Assembly: GCA_013821865.1 (NCBI GenBank)
Contig: PNJM01000001.1
Location: forward strand, 1-29,220
Direction: 5' to 3'
DNA length: 29,220 nucleotides
Source: Rhodocyclaceae bacterium
GTDB lineage: Bacteria > Pseudomonadota > Gammaproteobacteria > Burkholderiales > Rhodocyclaceae
A model generated the notes under the pieces. It saw only the letters and a program-made list of their open reading frames with translations, did not search any database and was not told where the DNA came from. The translations under genes were made by a program, and so were the position numbers. Below are positions 1-7,203 of the stretch, piece by piece; position 1 is the stretch's first letter; each line of letters starts with the position of its first letter.

Positions 1-2414
1 ACGCCCAGGCCCAGGGTGAAGGTGGTCATGTGCTGGCCCGGGTTCGGGTCCCTGGTCGAGGTCGGGACATTGTTGGTGCATATGTCGGCGCCGAGATAGC
101 CGCTGTTGCAGTTGCCCGTGCGCAAATCCCGCCAGTAGTAATAGAGCGCGACGTCGGCCAGGGAGTTGGCGGAGCCGCCGCCCAGGTTGCCGTCGTAGCA
201 GCCGTTGGCGCGGGTGCAGAACCTGGCATCGTTCTCCGCGTTGTCCTGGTCGCCGTAGCCGGTGAAGGACTGGTTCCAGTAGCCGTCCGTCGTCACGATG
301 GTGAAGTTCTGCTGGCAGGAGTACTGGATCGGGTTTTGGGCTCCGGCAATTGTGCCTTCGTACAGCCTGCCGATGCGACCGACGGCGGTGCGCAGCGGCG
401 TGCTGCCGCTGGCGTTCTGTGCGTACAGCTTGGTGTACCAGTTCTGTTTCTGTGTGGTGTCGTAGTCGCCGATCGCCAGGTACCGCGAGTTGCTGCTGCC
501 GGTGACATCGGTCTGGTTGATCGTATTGAAGCCGGCGCGATAGTCGCTGTTCATGCTGAGGAAAGCCTGGCCGACCGAGGATTTCATCATCTGCATGCGC
601 GTGCGGTAGTAGGCGTACCAGTTCGCGTAGTTGGTCATTTCCTCGTCGTAGGTGCAATAGCTGGCGTTGGTCACGCAGTCCGTCCGCGTCCCCGCCCTCG
701 GGTAGGTCTCGCCCGGCTTGATGTCGGTGCGTGTGAAGGTGCTGGCCGAGCCGATGGCCGTGACGTTGGTCGGGATGTAGCGGGAAACGCCGCCGGCCAT
801 GTCCAGCGTGCTCAAGGAGATGCCGCCGCCGCCGGAGGTAGTGACCTTGATCGGGAAGGTATTGGGCAGCGCTCCGGCGCTGGCCGGCGCATAGACGCAC
901 ACCTTGTTCGCGGCGTTGCAGTTCGTGCCGGCGACGTTGGTCGCCGCCGTGTATTCCCACGGCGTGGCGTTGGCATAGGCATTGATGCGGGCGGCGATCG
1001 CGTTCGCGGCGTTGGTCCGGCTGGTTGTGCTGTTGCTGCCGAAATTGGCCAGGCCGCCGTTCTGGATCTCGACGCCGTTGACCGTGATGCTGGTCGTCTT
1101 GCTGCCGCCGCTGCCCGAGCTCGTCACGGTGACGACGCCGTAAGCCGGGCTGATGCCGGTCGAGGTGGGCACGACCGATATGGGCGGATAGGAGCCGGCC
1201 GCGACCGCGGGATAGAGCCCGACCGTGTCGTCCGCCAGCGTCACTCCGAGGGGCCCTGCACAGGCGGCGCCGGCACAGGCAAGGTATTCCGGAGCGGAGA
1301 CCTTGGCAGTGATGGAGGCTGCCAGCGCGGTGGCGAATGCAGCACGGTTTGCCGAACTGAGCGTCCCGCTTGCGGCGGTGACTGTGCCGTTGGTGACGAC
1401 CACGGCGCCCACCCTGACTTCAGTGATGGCGACCGAGTCGGTCGAGCCCGAACTGCCGATCTGGATGGTGCCGTAGGCGGTCGCGGAAGGAGCGTAGGGT
1501 GAGAAGCGGGCGTACTGGAAGCTGCCGGTCTTTTTCGCCTGGCAGCTGTTCACGGCCGGCGTGGCGGGCGGCAGCACGTTGGCATTGGCGGCCGAGTTGC
1601 ACCAGCGCACTTTGGCCGGGAAGGGGAAGCCTGCCGGCGCCGCGGTGCCTTTGAGGACGTAGACGCAGTTTTTCAGGTCTTCAGTATCACAGTATTCCCC
1701 TGCGCTGATGCTGAAGTAGTACGGTGCGCCGGCAAGGTAGCGGTTGTCGTTGGCGCCGGCATCGAAGTTGTACTTGTAAGTCGCATCGGGGTAGGAGTAG
1801 TCGCCCGTATTGGTGACGCAGGTGACGCCTGCCGCCGTGTCGCACCACTTCCGCTCCGGAATGCCGGCGGTGATGTTTACCGTGGTCAAGGCGTTTTCGA
1901 ACTGGTCCAGGTTCTGCACGTTGAAACCGTCTGTCTTGACCGCGGTCCACCCTGCCGTATTGGCGCTGGTCTGGCTCTGATAGCTGTTGCCGAGATAATC
2001 GACCGGCGGGGTATAGGAAATCGCGGGGTTGTAGTACTGCTTGTTGAAATCCGGGCTCATGTAGGGCGGATCGCCCAGTACGCACAGGTCGCGGCTGCCG
2101 TTGGCATCGGTGTTCACAAGGCCGGGCGTGACGCGTACCTGGGTATCGGCGCTGTTGCGGCAGTGCATGTCGCTGGCCGCCTGCTCGCCCCAGCGTTCGC
2201 TGACGTAGTCCGGCGTGTACTGCTGCATCATCGAGCCCGAGTCGTCGAGCAGGAACATGATGTTGGGCTTGACCGCCACGGTGCCCGCAACGTTTGCCAG
2301 CGGCTCGCTGGCAAGATCCGTGGTCGCGGCCTGGCTCAGCGGGCTCAGGGCGGCATGGAACAGCGCCAGGAAGAGGGCGATTCCTTGTTGTCGTTTGAAG
2401 AAGGCGTACTTCAT
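1..2414 (-). CDS. pilY1: PilY1-like type IV pilus tip/biogenesis protein (partial, C-terminus outside window)
   Basis: This is a continuous minus-strand frame of 804 codons that runs off the left edge. It starts at an ATG with a good Shine-Dalgarno (AAGGAGA, about 8 nt upstream). The N-terminus reads MKYAFFKRQQ followed by a hydrophobic signal peptide to about residue 31. A von Willebrand-type MIDAS motif (DDSGS, residues 57-61) comes next, within NIMFLLDDSGSMM. The rest is Thr/Ser/Asn/Gly-rich with many Tyr, as expected for an exported surface protein. In PilY1 proteins this A-domain-like part precedes a C-terminal beta-propeller with a calcium site, which lies outside the window. PilY1 caps the minor-pilin complex and acts in pilus extension, adhesion and surface sensing. 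It is the last visible gene of the minor-pilin operon, 38 bp after pilX. The call rests on context plus the MIDAS region. Confidence 0.88.
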   Translation of the reverse strand, partial: MKYAFFKRQQGIALFLALFHAALSPLSQAATTDLASEPLANVAGTVAVKPNIMFLLDDSGSMMQQYTPDYVSERWGEQAASDMHCRNSADTQVRVTPGLVNTDANGSRDLCVLGDPPYMSPDFNKQYYNPAISYTPPVDYLGNSYQSQTSANTAGWTAVKTDGFNVQNLDQFENALTTVNITAGIPERKWCDTAAGVTCVTNTGDYSYPDATYKYNFDAGANDNRYLAGAPYYFSISAGEYCDTEDLKNCVYVLKGTAAPAGFPFPAKVRWCNSAANANVLPPATPAVNSCQAKKTGSFQYARFSPYAPSATAYGTIQIGSSGSTDSVAITEVRVGAVVVTNGTVTAASGTLSSANRAAFATALAASITAKVSAPEYLACAGAACAGPLGVTLADDTVGLYPAVAAGSYPPISVVPTSTGISPAYGVVTVTSSGSGGSKTTSITVNGVEIQNGGLANFGSNSTTSRTNAANAIAARINAYANATPWEYTAATNVAGTNCNAANKVCVYAPASAGALPNTFPIKVTTSGGGGISLSTLDMAGGVSRYIPTNVTAIGSASTFTRTDIKPGETYPRAGTRTDCVTNASYCTYDEEMTNYANWYAYYRTRMQMMKSSVGQAFLSMNSDYRAGFNTINQTDVTGSSNSRYLAIGDYDTTQKQNWYTKLYAQNASGSTPLRTAVGRIGRLYEGTIAGAQNPIQYSCQQNFTIVTTDGYWNQSFTGYGDQDNAENDARFCTRANGCYDGNLGGGSANSLADVALYYYWRDLRTGNCNSGYLGADICTNNVPTSTRDPNPGQHMTTFTLGLG

Positions 2415-2452
2415 CTCGGTTCTCCTTTTCTGCCGGGCCCGCGGACTGCAAA

Positions 2453-3064
2453 TCAGGTTGCCGGAACCAGCACCAGCGACTGGACGTAACTTACCGTGTT
2501 GCGCGACCCGACGATCCGGACGGTGATGCGGTAATAGAGGTAGGTGGTGTCCTTGAACGCAGAGGCTTTCGACCCCTGGCTGGCGCCTGCGCCGACGCCG
2601 CCGGAAGAGGCGGAATGCGTGGCGCACTTGTTCGGTTCCGCGCCATAGGCCATGTTCGGATTGCTGCACATGCGGTGAATGACGTAGGAGATCTCGTTCC
2701 CGACGCTATCCGGAGGGAGGGACCTCGCGACGGCATTGTCCCAGTTGTTGGCGGGGTTCCAGCTTGGGTCGGCCGCGTGCCGGGCGGAGAAATAGCCCGC
2801 CGGCGTGTCGGTCAGGTTGAGGTCCGCAGGCGACACGGCCTGCTTGTTCTCAAGCCACAGGTAGGCCGCCTGGATGCCCTGGTCCCCCGCCAGCGTGGCG
2901 CGCTGCTTGAAGGACAGGTTGGCGGCAACCATGGTCGCGGTGTCGACGGAGCGGATCAGGGTCGCCGCGGCCAGGAGCATGGCCACGAGTACCATGAGCG
3001 CAACGGGCAGGGCCACGCCGCGCTGGCCGGCGAGCCGGGAACAGGATGGGGTGACCGCGATCAT
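2453..3064 (-). CDS. pilX: PilX minor pilin-like protein
   Basis: A 203-residue protein starting MIAVTPSCSR, with a type IV pilin-like N-terminal helix (GVALPVALMVLVAMLLAAATLIRS) from about residue 16. The prepilin cleavage Gly is present, but the usual Glu5 is replaced: the motif reads GVALPVAL. PilX proteins are often atypical here. The globular part has few Cys and ends VLVPAT. An upstream ATG in the same frame (3130) lies wholly inside pilW, so the start at 3064 is preferred. Its ATG shares one base with the pilW TAA stop, a tight translational coupling. PilX forms part of the priming complex with PilV, PilW, FimT/FimU and PilE at the pilus tip. Assignment is by position between pilW and pilY1 and by the helix; side-chain sequence identity is low in this family. 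Confidence 0.85.
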   Translation of the reverse strand: MIAVTPSCSRLAGQRGVALPVALMVLVAMLLAAATLIRSVDTATMVAANLSFKQRATLAGDQGIQAAYLWLENKQAVSPADLNLTDTPAGYFSARHAADPSWNPANNWDNAVARSLPPDSVGNEISYVIHRMCSNPNMAYGAEPNKCATHSASSGGVGAGASQGSKASAFKDTTYLYYRITVRIVGSRNTVSYVQSLVLVPAT

Positions 3065-4335
3065 TACCTGACCCTCCACATCATGTTGCGCAAGGGGGCC
3101 ACCGTCTGGAAGACCTTGTACTTGTAGCACCGCCAGTCGGCGCCGGCGGGCAGGCCGGCGGCAAGGTCCGCGACGGAAATGCTGTCCCAGCCCCAGTTGG
3201 GAGGTGCGTCAGTGCCGAGCGCCGGATCAAAGTTGGAGGTGCAGCTTCCCGGCGTGTTCGGATTGTCGGGGTACTTGCTGCGGGCCACGATGGCGATGCG
3301 CACCGCCCCGACCCGCATGTAATCGTCCGGGTCGTTCGTGACGACGAGTCCGCCGGCATCGAAGGCCATGGAGACGCCGTCCCCGTCGGCGTCGAGGATG
3401 GTATTGCTGAAGGCCGTGACCCTGAGGTCCGGCTGGGCCGGGACCCTGGTGTCCAGGCCATACTGGGCCTTGAATGCGATGACGTTTTCCATCAGCACGG
3501 TCGTTTTGCCGTCCAGGTTGTTGGTGGCGATCATCTGGCCGATGTTCTGGGCGGTGCACGGCGCCGGGCTGGCGGCGGTGCAGGCGGTATAGGTCATGAC
3601 GGTCGGTCCGCTGCCGATGTTGAACACCTTGGTCGTGTTCGCCGGGTAGGCATAATCGGGTGCGCCCAGGCCCGCCACCGTGTTCCACTTCGAGTCCTGA
3701 TTGGGTTGCCCCAGCGCATTGGTGTACTTCTCCAGCAGATGCCGCAGATCGTTGGTTTCGCCTGGGGCGTTGGGCAGTCCGGTGACTTGGTGCATCGAGC
3801 AGTTCCTCTCCGAGGGAGGAAAGGTGTTGCGGAGGTTGAGAGGCTTGGCGAGGATGATCGCGTCGCCGGCCTCGAAGCCGTAGCGCTCGCTCAGCCTGAA
3901 ATTGGTCAGGTCGCCGTTGTAGGCTTGGATCAGGGTGACGGCCGCGGATATCATGGGGGAGTTGCTCGAGGTCACCATGATCGAATCCGGCACGCCCCCC
4001 GCGCCTTTCGCGATGCGGGCGGGGAAGACCGAGACGAAGTAATCCTGGGCCCCCGCCGGCTGGCCCGGCACCTCCGAGTGGATCCGGATGGTGCAGCCTA
4101 TGAGATCCTGGTCGATGATGCCGTAGCCGGCCCCCTGCAGCTCGCGGCTCAGGGTGTAGAGCGCCACGGCGCCTTCGTCCATGGACTCGGCGCTGCCCAC
4201 CGTGGATCGCTTCTGGCCTTCGAAGGTGATGGCCAGCTGCGTCAACACCAGGATGGCGACGGCGCCCACGGCCAGGCCGACCATCAGTTCGACCAGGGAG
4301 AACCCGCGGTTCTTCATGGAATAGTATGAGGACAT
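3064..4335 (-). CDS. pilW: PilW minor pilin
   Basis: A 423-residue prepilin with the classic type III signal and N-terminal helix: MKNRGFSLVELMVGLAVGAV, with Gly before the cleaved bond, methylatable Phe and Glu5. Two starts are possible, ATG at 4335 (MSSYYSMKNRG) or ATG at 4317 (MKNRG). Neither has a strong Shine-Dalgarno, and 4335 is chosen because it follows the pilV TAG by 2 bp. The frame continues upstream inside pilV, but that part is antisense to sense and not real. PilW is a large minor pilin; its C-terminal domain carries several Cys pairs (for example CTAASPAPC and CTSNF). It acts in the inner membrane and periplasm in the tip complex that primes pilus assembly and exports PilY1. 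It is part of the pilE-fimT-pilVWXY1 operon. Confidence 0.9.
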   Translation of the reverse strand: MSSYYSMKNRGFSLVELMVGLAVGAVAILVLTQLAITFEGQKRSTVGSAESMDEGAVALYTLSRELQGAGYGIIDQDLIGCTIRIHSEVPGQPAGAQDYFVSVFPARIAKGAGGVPDSIMVTSSNSPMISAAVTLIQAYNGDLTNFRLSERYGFEAGDAIILAKPLNLRNTFPPSERNCSMHQVTGLPNAPGETNDLRHLLEKYTNALGQPNQDSKWNTVAGLGAPDYAYPANTTKVFNIGSGPTVMTYTACTAASPAPCTAQNIGQMIATNNLDGKTTVLMENVIAFKAQYGLDTRVPAQPDLRVTAFSNTILDADGDGVSMAFDAGGLVVTNDPDDYMRVGAVRIAIVARSKYPDNPNTPGSCTSNFDPALGTDAPPNWGWDSISVADLAAGLPAGADWRCYKYKVFQTVAPLRNMMWRVR

Positions 4336-4337
4336 GG

Positions 4338-4844
4338 CTAGTTCAACTCTTGGTTGAGTGTGCCGATGTTCGCGATCACGCGGTGCGTATGGGCGGCGCC
4401 GCCCGTATTGGAAGGCGTCCAGCGGATGGTGATCGTGACCAGGCCGTTCCCGTCGACCGTGATGATCGGGTTGTTGCCGGGATTCGTGGTGCCCGGCAGC
4501 CGGTCGCGCAACGCGTCGAGCCAGCTCATGTCGCCCGCGACCGGGGGGATTGTGACGGGGGGGGTCGTGAGGCCGGCCGGAGGAGCGCCGACGCCGTCCC
4601 AGACGTATAACGCTGAATTCGGGAAGTTGACAGCGCCGCTTCCGGCATTGACCCACATCTCGCCGATCAGCCGGTCGGCCAGTGCGGCGGCATCCACCCG
4701 GTAGCGGGCATCGCTGACGAAAGCGATCGAATTGGCCTGCAGGCCGATGATGCCGAGGATGCCGAAGGAGATGATGAGGATCGCGATCAGCGCCTCGATC
4801 AACGCTATGCCTGCCTGCGATCCGGGTGAAGCATCGTGTTTCAT
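4338..4844 (-). CDS. pilV: PilV minor pilin (type IV pilus modification protein)
   Basis: A 168-residue prepilin-like protein. A short polar leader (MKHDASPGSQA) is followed by GIALIEALIAILIISFGILG, a pilin helix with Glu at the position expected for methylation and assembly, and the typical PilV continuation LQANSIAFVSDARYRVDAAALADRLIGEMW. The start ATG has a GAGG Shine-Dalgarno 8-11 nt upstream, and the gene lies 13 bp after the fimT stop. PilV belongs to the minor-pilin priming complex. Length and the PilV-specific segment after the helix agree with the family. Confidence 0.9.
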   Translation of the reverse strand: MKHDASPGSQAGIALIEALIAILIISFGILGIIGLQANSIAFVSDARYRVDAAALADRLIGEMWVNAGSGAVNFPNSALYVWDGVGAPPAGLTTPPVTIPPVAGDMSWLDALRDRLPGTTNPGNNPIITVDGNGLVTITIRWTPSNTGGAAHTHRVIANIGTLNQELN

Positions 4845-4857
4845 GGATAGCCTCGTC

Positions 4858-5505
4858 TCAAGAGCAGCGGCGCGGATCGCCCGCGGGCAGGCTCCAGCTG
4901 CTTGCCTCGGCAGGCGGGTTGAGGTCGCGGGGATCGCCGGCCCAGGGCGCGCACAGCCGGATACCGCCGTTTTCCGCGATCCTGATTTCCAGCGGCCGTA
5001 TCGCTGCGCCGCTCATCACGGCCGAAGCCACGTTGATCTGCTTGATCGAATCGCCGCAGTCGTAGTTGACCCGTCCGAGCGGGTCGAAGGTGACCGTGGC
5101 GAGGTTGGCCGGGAAGATCGCAATGCTCGTCGTCGCCGAGCCTTCTTCGCCGGAGCGCCTCTTGAGCACCGGATCCGCCACGGGCAGTCCCGACACGGGA
5201 TCCACCGCCAGCAGCGGACAGCCGCCGGGAGGCGGGGATACCAGGGACACCTGCCAGCCGGTGGCGAGGCCGGGGGTGGCCGGATTGGTGAGAACGAACT
5301 GCACCCAGCCGTTGCGCTTCACGGCCTCGGCACGCGCAGCCTGCAGTCCGCTGAGAATCGACTCCGCCGCGGTCCGGATCTGCGTGTTGTGTATCCAGTC
5401 CTGGAAGGCGGGAAGCCCGAGCGCGACCAGGATGCCCAGTACCGCGACCGCGATGACGAGCTCGATCAGCGTGAAGCCCCGCTTCGCTGAGGGTGCTAGC
5501 TGCAC
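4858..5505 (-). CDS. fimT: FimT/GspH-type minor pilin
   Basis: A 215-residue prepilin: RGFTLIELVIAVAVLGILVALGLPAFQ is a perfect pilin helix, followed by a GspH/FimT-type segment (TAAESILSGLQAARAEAVKRN). The C-terminus is rich in Cys and Pro (GIRLCAPWAGDPRDL). The best start is GTG at 5505, giving a 9-residue leader. It lies inside the 3' end of pilE (10-bp overlap) and directly after a run of nine G on the coding strand that also serves as a Shine-Dalgarno. The frame is open further upstream through pilE, but that part is pilE in another frame. FimT/FimU pilins join the tip complex, and some FimT proteins bind DNA during competence; nothing here decides whether this one does. Confidence 0.88.
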   Translation of the reverse strand: MQLAPSAKRGFTLIELVIAVAVLGILVALGLPAFQDWIHNTQIRTAAESILSGLQAARAEAVKRNGWVQFVLTNPATPGLATGWQVSLVSPPPGGCPLLAVDPVSGLPVADPVLKRRSGEEGSATTSIAIFPANLATVTFDPLGRVNYDCGDSIKQINVASAVMSGAAIRPLEIRIAENGGIRLCAPWAGDPRDLNPPAEASSWSLPAGDPRRCS

Positions 5506-5927
5506 GCCCCCCCCCTTCTTACGACCCAGCAGTTGGCGTTTGCCGCCCAGCCGGCGGGGGCGCCGGCGCCGATGGTTGTGGACCTCGCATCGGCCTCGGT
5601 GATGGAGAAATTGATGCCGGCCACGGTGCCTTGCCCGCTTGCGGTGAATGTGTAGGTGTTGGCACCGATGTTGCCGCAGGCATAGGTGAAATTCGTGGTG
5701 GCGGCCGGGACGGGGCAAAAAGGCATGCCCACGTAGGTGTTCTGGTCCTGGAAGTACTGCTCCGCCCGCATCCTCAGGCTCGCCAGGTTGGCATGGGCCT
5801 CGGGCAGGCGGCTGCGGATGAGATAGTCGCTGTAATTCGGCAGCGCGATCGCGGCGAGAATGGCCACGATCGCCACGACTATCATTACCTCGAGCAAGGT
5901 AAAGCCGTATTCCCTGGACTTGGACAT
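5496..5927 (-). CDS. pilE: PilE-type minor pilin
   Basis: A 143-residue prepilin starting MSKSREYGFTLLEVMIVVAI: leader ending in Gly, Phe+1, Glu5, then helix and the PilE-like NYSDYLIRSRLPEAHANLASLRMRAEQYFQD. Four Cys in the C-terminal half (PFCPV, YACGN, ANCWV, GACS) match the PilE minor-pilin domain with its D-loop. The Shine-Dalgarno AGAAGGAGCG lies about 7 nt upstream. It is the first gene of the minor-pilin operon here, whereas in Pseudomonas pilE comes last. It is called a minor pilin rather than the major pilin because of the operon and the Cys pattern. The last codons contain a run of nine G that joins pilE to fimT. Confidence 0.88.
   Translation of the reverse strand: MSKSREYGFTLLEVMIVVAIVAILAAIALPNYSDYLIRSRLPEAHANLASLRMRAEQYFQDQNTYVGMPFCPVPAATTNFTYACGNIGANTYTFTASGQGTVAGINFSITEADARSTTIGAGAPAGWAANANCWVVRRGGACS
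5507..5515 (-). repeat. Homopolymer tract, nine G on the coding strand, at the pilE/fimT junction
   Basis: The plus strand reads nine consecutive C at 5507-5515. On the coding strand this encodes the last Gly codons of pilE (RRGGACS) and lies just before the fimT GTG. The pilE and fimT frames differ by one base, so a one-base gain, or a -1 slip by polymerase or ribosome, would join pilE in frame to fimT. Confidence 0.9.
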
Positions 5928-6003
5928 GTGCGCTCCTTCTGACTATCGTCATGTTGGAATGGGCCGCCGGGAAAATCCAGCGCGTGCCGACAAACAGTTA
6001 TTT

Positions 6004-6063
6004 GGGCCGGACGAACGGTTATGCCCGCCAAATCCTAACGCACAACACTCATTCGTCCGGCCC
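6004..6063. repeat. 12-bp perfect inverted repeat with 36-nt spacer between pilE and tRNA-Thr
   Basis: GGGCCGGACGAA at 6004-6015 is matched by TTCGTCCGGCCC at 6052-6063. The pair lies in the divergent region between pilE (minus) and the tRNA promoter (plus). It could be a regulator site for the pilus operon or a stem in its leader. No clear sigma-54 or sigma-70 promoter for pilE could be singled out in 5928-6060. Confidence 0.6.
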
Positions 6064-6096
6064 GGGGGCGCTGTCTGGGGTGCCCTGGCAGCGGGT

Positions 6097-6126
6097 TTGC
6101 CGGCTGTCGCGCCTGTCGTATATAAT
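6097..6126 (+). promoter_or_regulatory. Sigma-70 promoter of tRNA-Thr
   Basis: A -35 like TTGCCG (6097-6102), an 18-bp spacer and a perfect -10 TATAAT (6121-6126). The -10 ends 11 bp before the mature tRNA, so transcription should start near 6133, as is usual for stable RNA genes. Confidence 0.75.
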
Positions 6127-6137
6127 TCGCTCCCCGT

Positions 6138-6213
<76 letters not shown>

Positions 6214-6280
6214 GAAAACGAAGTTTCAGCGCAGGCTAACATGAGCGGAGCGAATGTTAAGCGAAGCGGCTGAAGCTAAA
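6214..6280 (+). repeat. Short interspersed repeat, copy A (inverted partner at 12293-12358)
   Basis: It begins directly after the tRNA CCA. Positions 6214-6237 are identical to the reverse complement of 12335-12358 (24/24). Positions 6259-6280 match the reverse complement of 12293-12314 with one change. The 21-nt centre (6238-6258) differs in sequence but is again self-complementary (AACAT...ATGTT). Outer parts AGTTTCAGC (6222-6230) and GCTGAAGCT (6269-6277) can also pair, with one G-U. This looks like a mobile REP/MITE-like hairpin element; no transposase is near. Confidence 0.8.
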
Positions 6281-6285
6281 ACCTC

Positions 6286-6314
6286 ATGGCTTGCAGACCG
6301 GCAAGCCATTTTTT
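6286..6314 (+). terminator. Rho-independent terminator after tRNA-Thr
   Basis: The stem ATGGCTTGC (6286-6294) and GCAAGCCAT (6301-6309) form a perfect 9-bp hairpin with a 6-nt loop, followed by a run of T ending at 6314. It ends the tRNA transcript before the SDR gene. Confidence 0.9.
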
Positions 6315-6343
6315 CTTTGTGATGCCGAAGCGGAGGCGGAACC

Positions 6344-7111
6344 ATGCAAATCAAGGACAGTGTATTCATCGTTACCGGAGGCGCCTCCGGGCTCGGCGCA
6401 GGCACCGTGCGGGCGCTCGTGGCGGCGGGCGGCAAGACGGTGATCGCCGACCTGAACAAGGCGGGCGGCGAGGCCCTGGCGAAGGAGCTGGGGGCGAACG
6501 CCCGCTACGCCGAATGCGACGTGTCGTCCGAGGCGAGCGCCAAGGCCGCCGTGGATCTGGCGGTCGGCACTTTCGGCGGATTGAACGGCCTGGTCAATTG
6601 CGCCGGCATTGCCATCGGCGAGAAGACCGTGGGCAAGGAAGGGCCGCACCAGCTGGCCACGTTCGCCCGCGTCATCAACATCAACCTGATCGGCACCTTC
6701 AACATGATCCGCCTGGCGGCCGATGCCATGAGCCGCGGCCAGCCCAATGCGGGCGGCGAGCGCGGCGTGATCGTGAACACCGCTTCCGTGGCGGCCTTCG
6801 ACGGCCAGATCGGCCAGGCGGCCTACTCGGCCTCGAAGGGCGGCGTGGTCGGCATGACGCTGCCGATCGCGCGCGACCTGTCGCGCTCCGGCATCCGCGT
6901 CATGACCATCGCCCCCGGCATTTTCGAGACCCCCATGCTGCTCGGCATGCCGCAGGATGTGCAGGAGGCGCTCGGCAAGATGGTGCCGTTCCCGCCGCGC
7001 CTGGGCAAGCCGGCCGAATACGCCGCGCTGGCGCTGCACATCATCCAGAACGAGATGCTCAACGGCGAAGTGATCCGCCTCGACGGCGCGATTCGCATGC
7101 AGCCGAAATGA
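6344..7111 (+). CDS. SDR-family 3-hydroxyacyl-CoA dehydrogenase (HSD10/type II-like)
   Basis: A 255-residue short-chain dehydrogenase. It has the N-terminal NAD-binding motif TGGASGLG (residues 11-18), the acidic residue after beta2 (ADLN, favouring NAD), the NCAG motif, the catalytic Ser in NTASVAAF and the YSASKGG motif. The C-terminal segment ([43 protein letters not shown]) closely resembles the type II 3-hydroxyacyl-CoA dehydrogenase family (human HSD17B10 group). These oxidise 3-hydroxyacyl-CoA or 2-methyl-3-hydroxybutyryl-CoA in fatty-acid or isoleucine breakdown. The Shine-Dalgarno AGGCGG lies before the ATG. It stands alone between a terminator and a repeat, so no operon partner narrows the substrate. 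Confidence 0.85.
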   Translation: MQIKDSVFIVTGGASGLGAGTVRALVAAGGKTVIADLNKAGGEALAKELGANARYAECDVSSEASAKAAVDLAVGTFGGLNGLVNCAGIAIGEKTVGKEGPHQLATFARVININLIGTFNMIRLAADAMSRGQPNAGGERGVIVNTASVAAFDGQIGQAAYSASKGGVVGMTLPIARDLSRSGIRVMTIAPGIFETPMLLGMPQDVQEALGKMVPFPPRLGKPAEYAALALHIIQNEMLNGEVIRLDGAIRMQPK

Positions 7112-7115
7112 CCGT

Positions 7116-7203
7116 TTCGGGTTGCGGGTTGCGAGTTTCGAGTTAGGGCGGTACAGCCGTGGACTTCAACTCGAAACCCGAAACCCGAAACCCGAAACCC
7201 GAA
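7116..7203. repeat. Heptamer repeat array with large inverted repeat covering the ccoI start
   Basis: Four tandem copies of CGAAACC lie at 7172-7199. The whole block 7168-7196 is the inverted copy, with 3 mismatches in 29, of 7116-7144. The 23-nt loop (7145-7167) contains the ccoI Shine-Dalgarno-like AGGGCGG and its GTG start. The array encodes the N-terminal NSKPETRNPKPETRNPKPEA-type residues of CcoI. Such heptamer tracts occur dispersed in many proteobacterial genomes; here one abuts and enters a gene. Confidence 0.85.

Noticed and set aside
30..1502. A 490-codon plus-strand frame antisense to pilY1
   Set aside because: The minus-strand frame is a continuous exported-protein sequence with a signal peptide and MIDAS motif. 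The plus frame is Val/Gly/Arg/Ala low complexity.
5928..6060. Search for a sigma-54 promoter upstream of pilE
   Set aside because: No TGGCAC-N5-TTGCA-type -24/-12 pair was found on the minus strand.
7172..7199. Tandem CGAAACC units considered as a CRISPR-like array
   Set aside because: The units are 7 bp with no spacers. This is a simple heptamer repeat.
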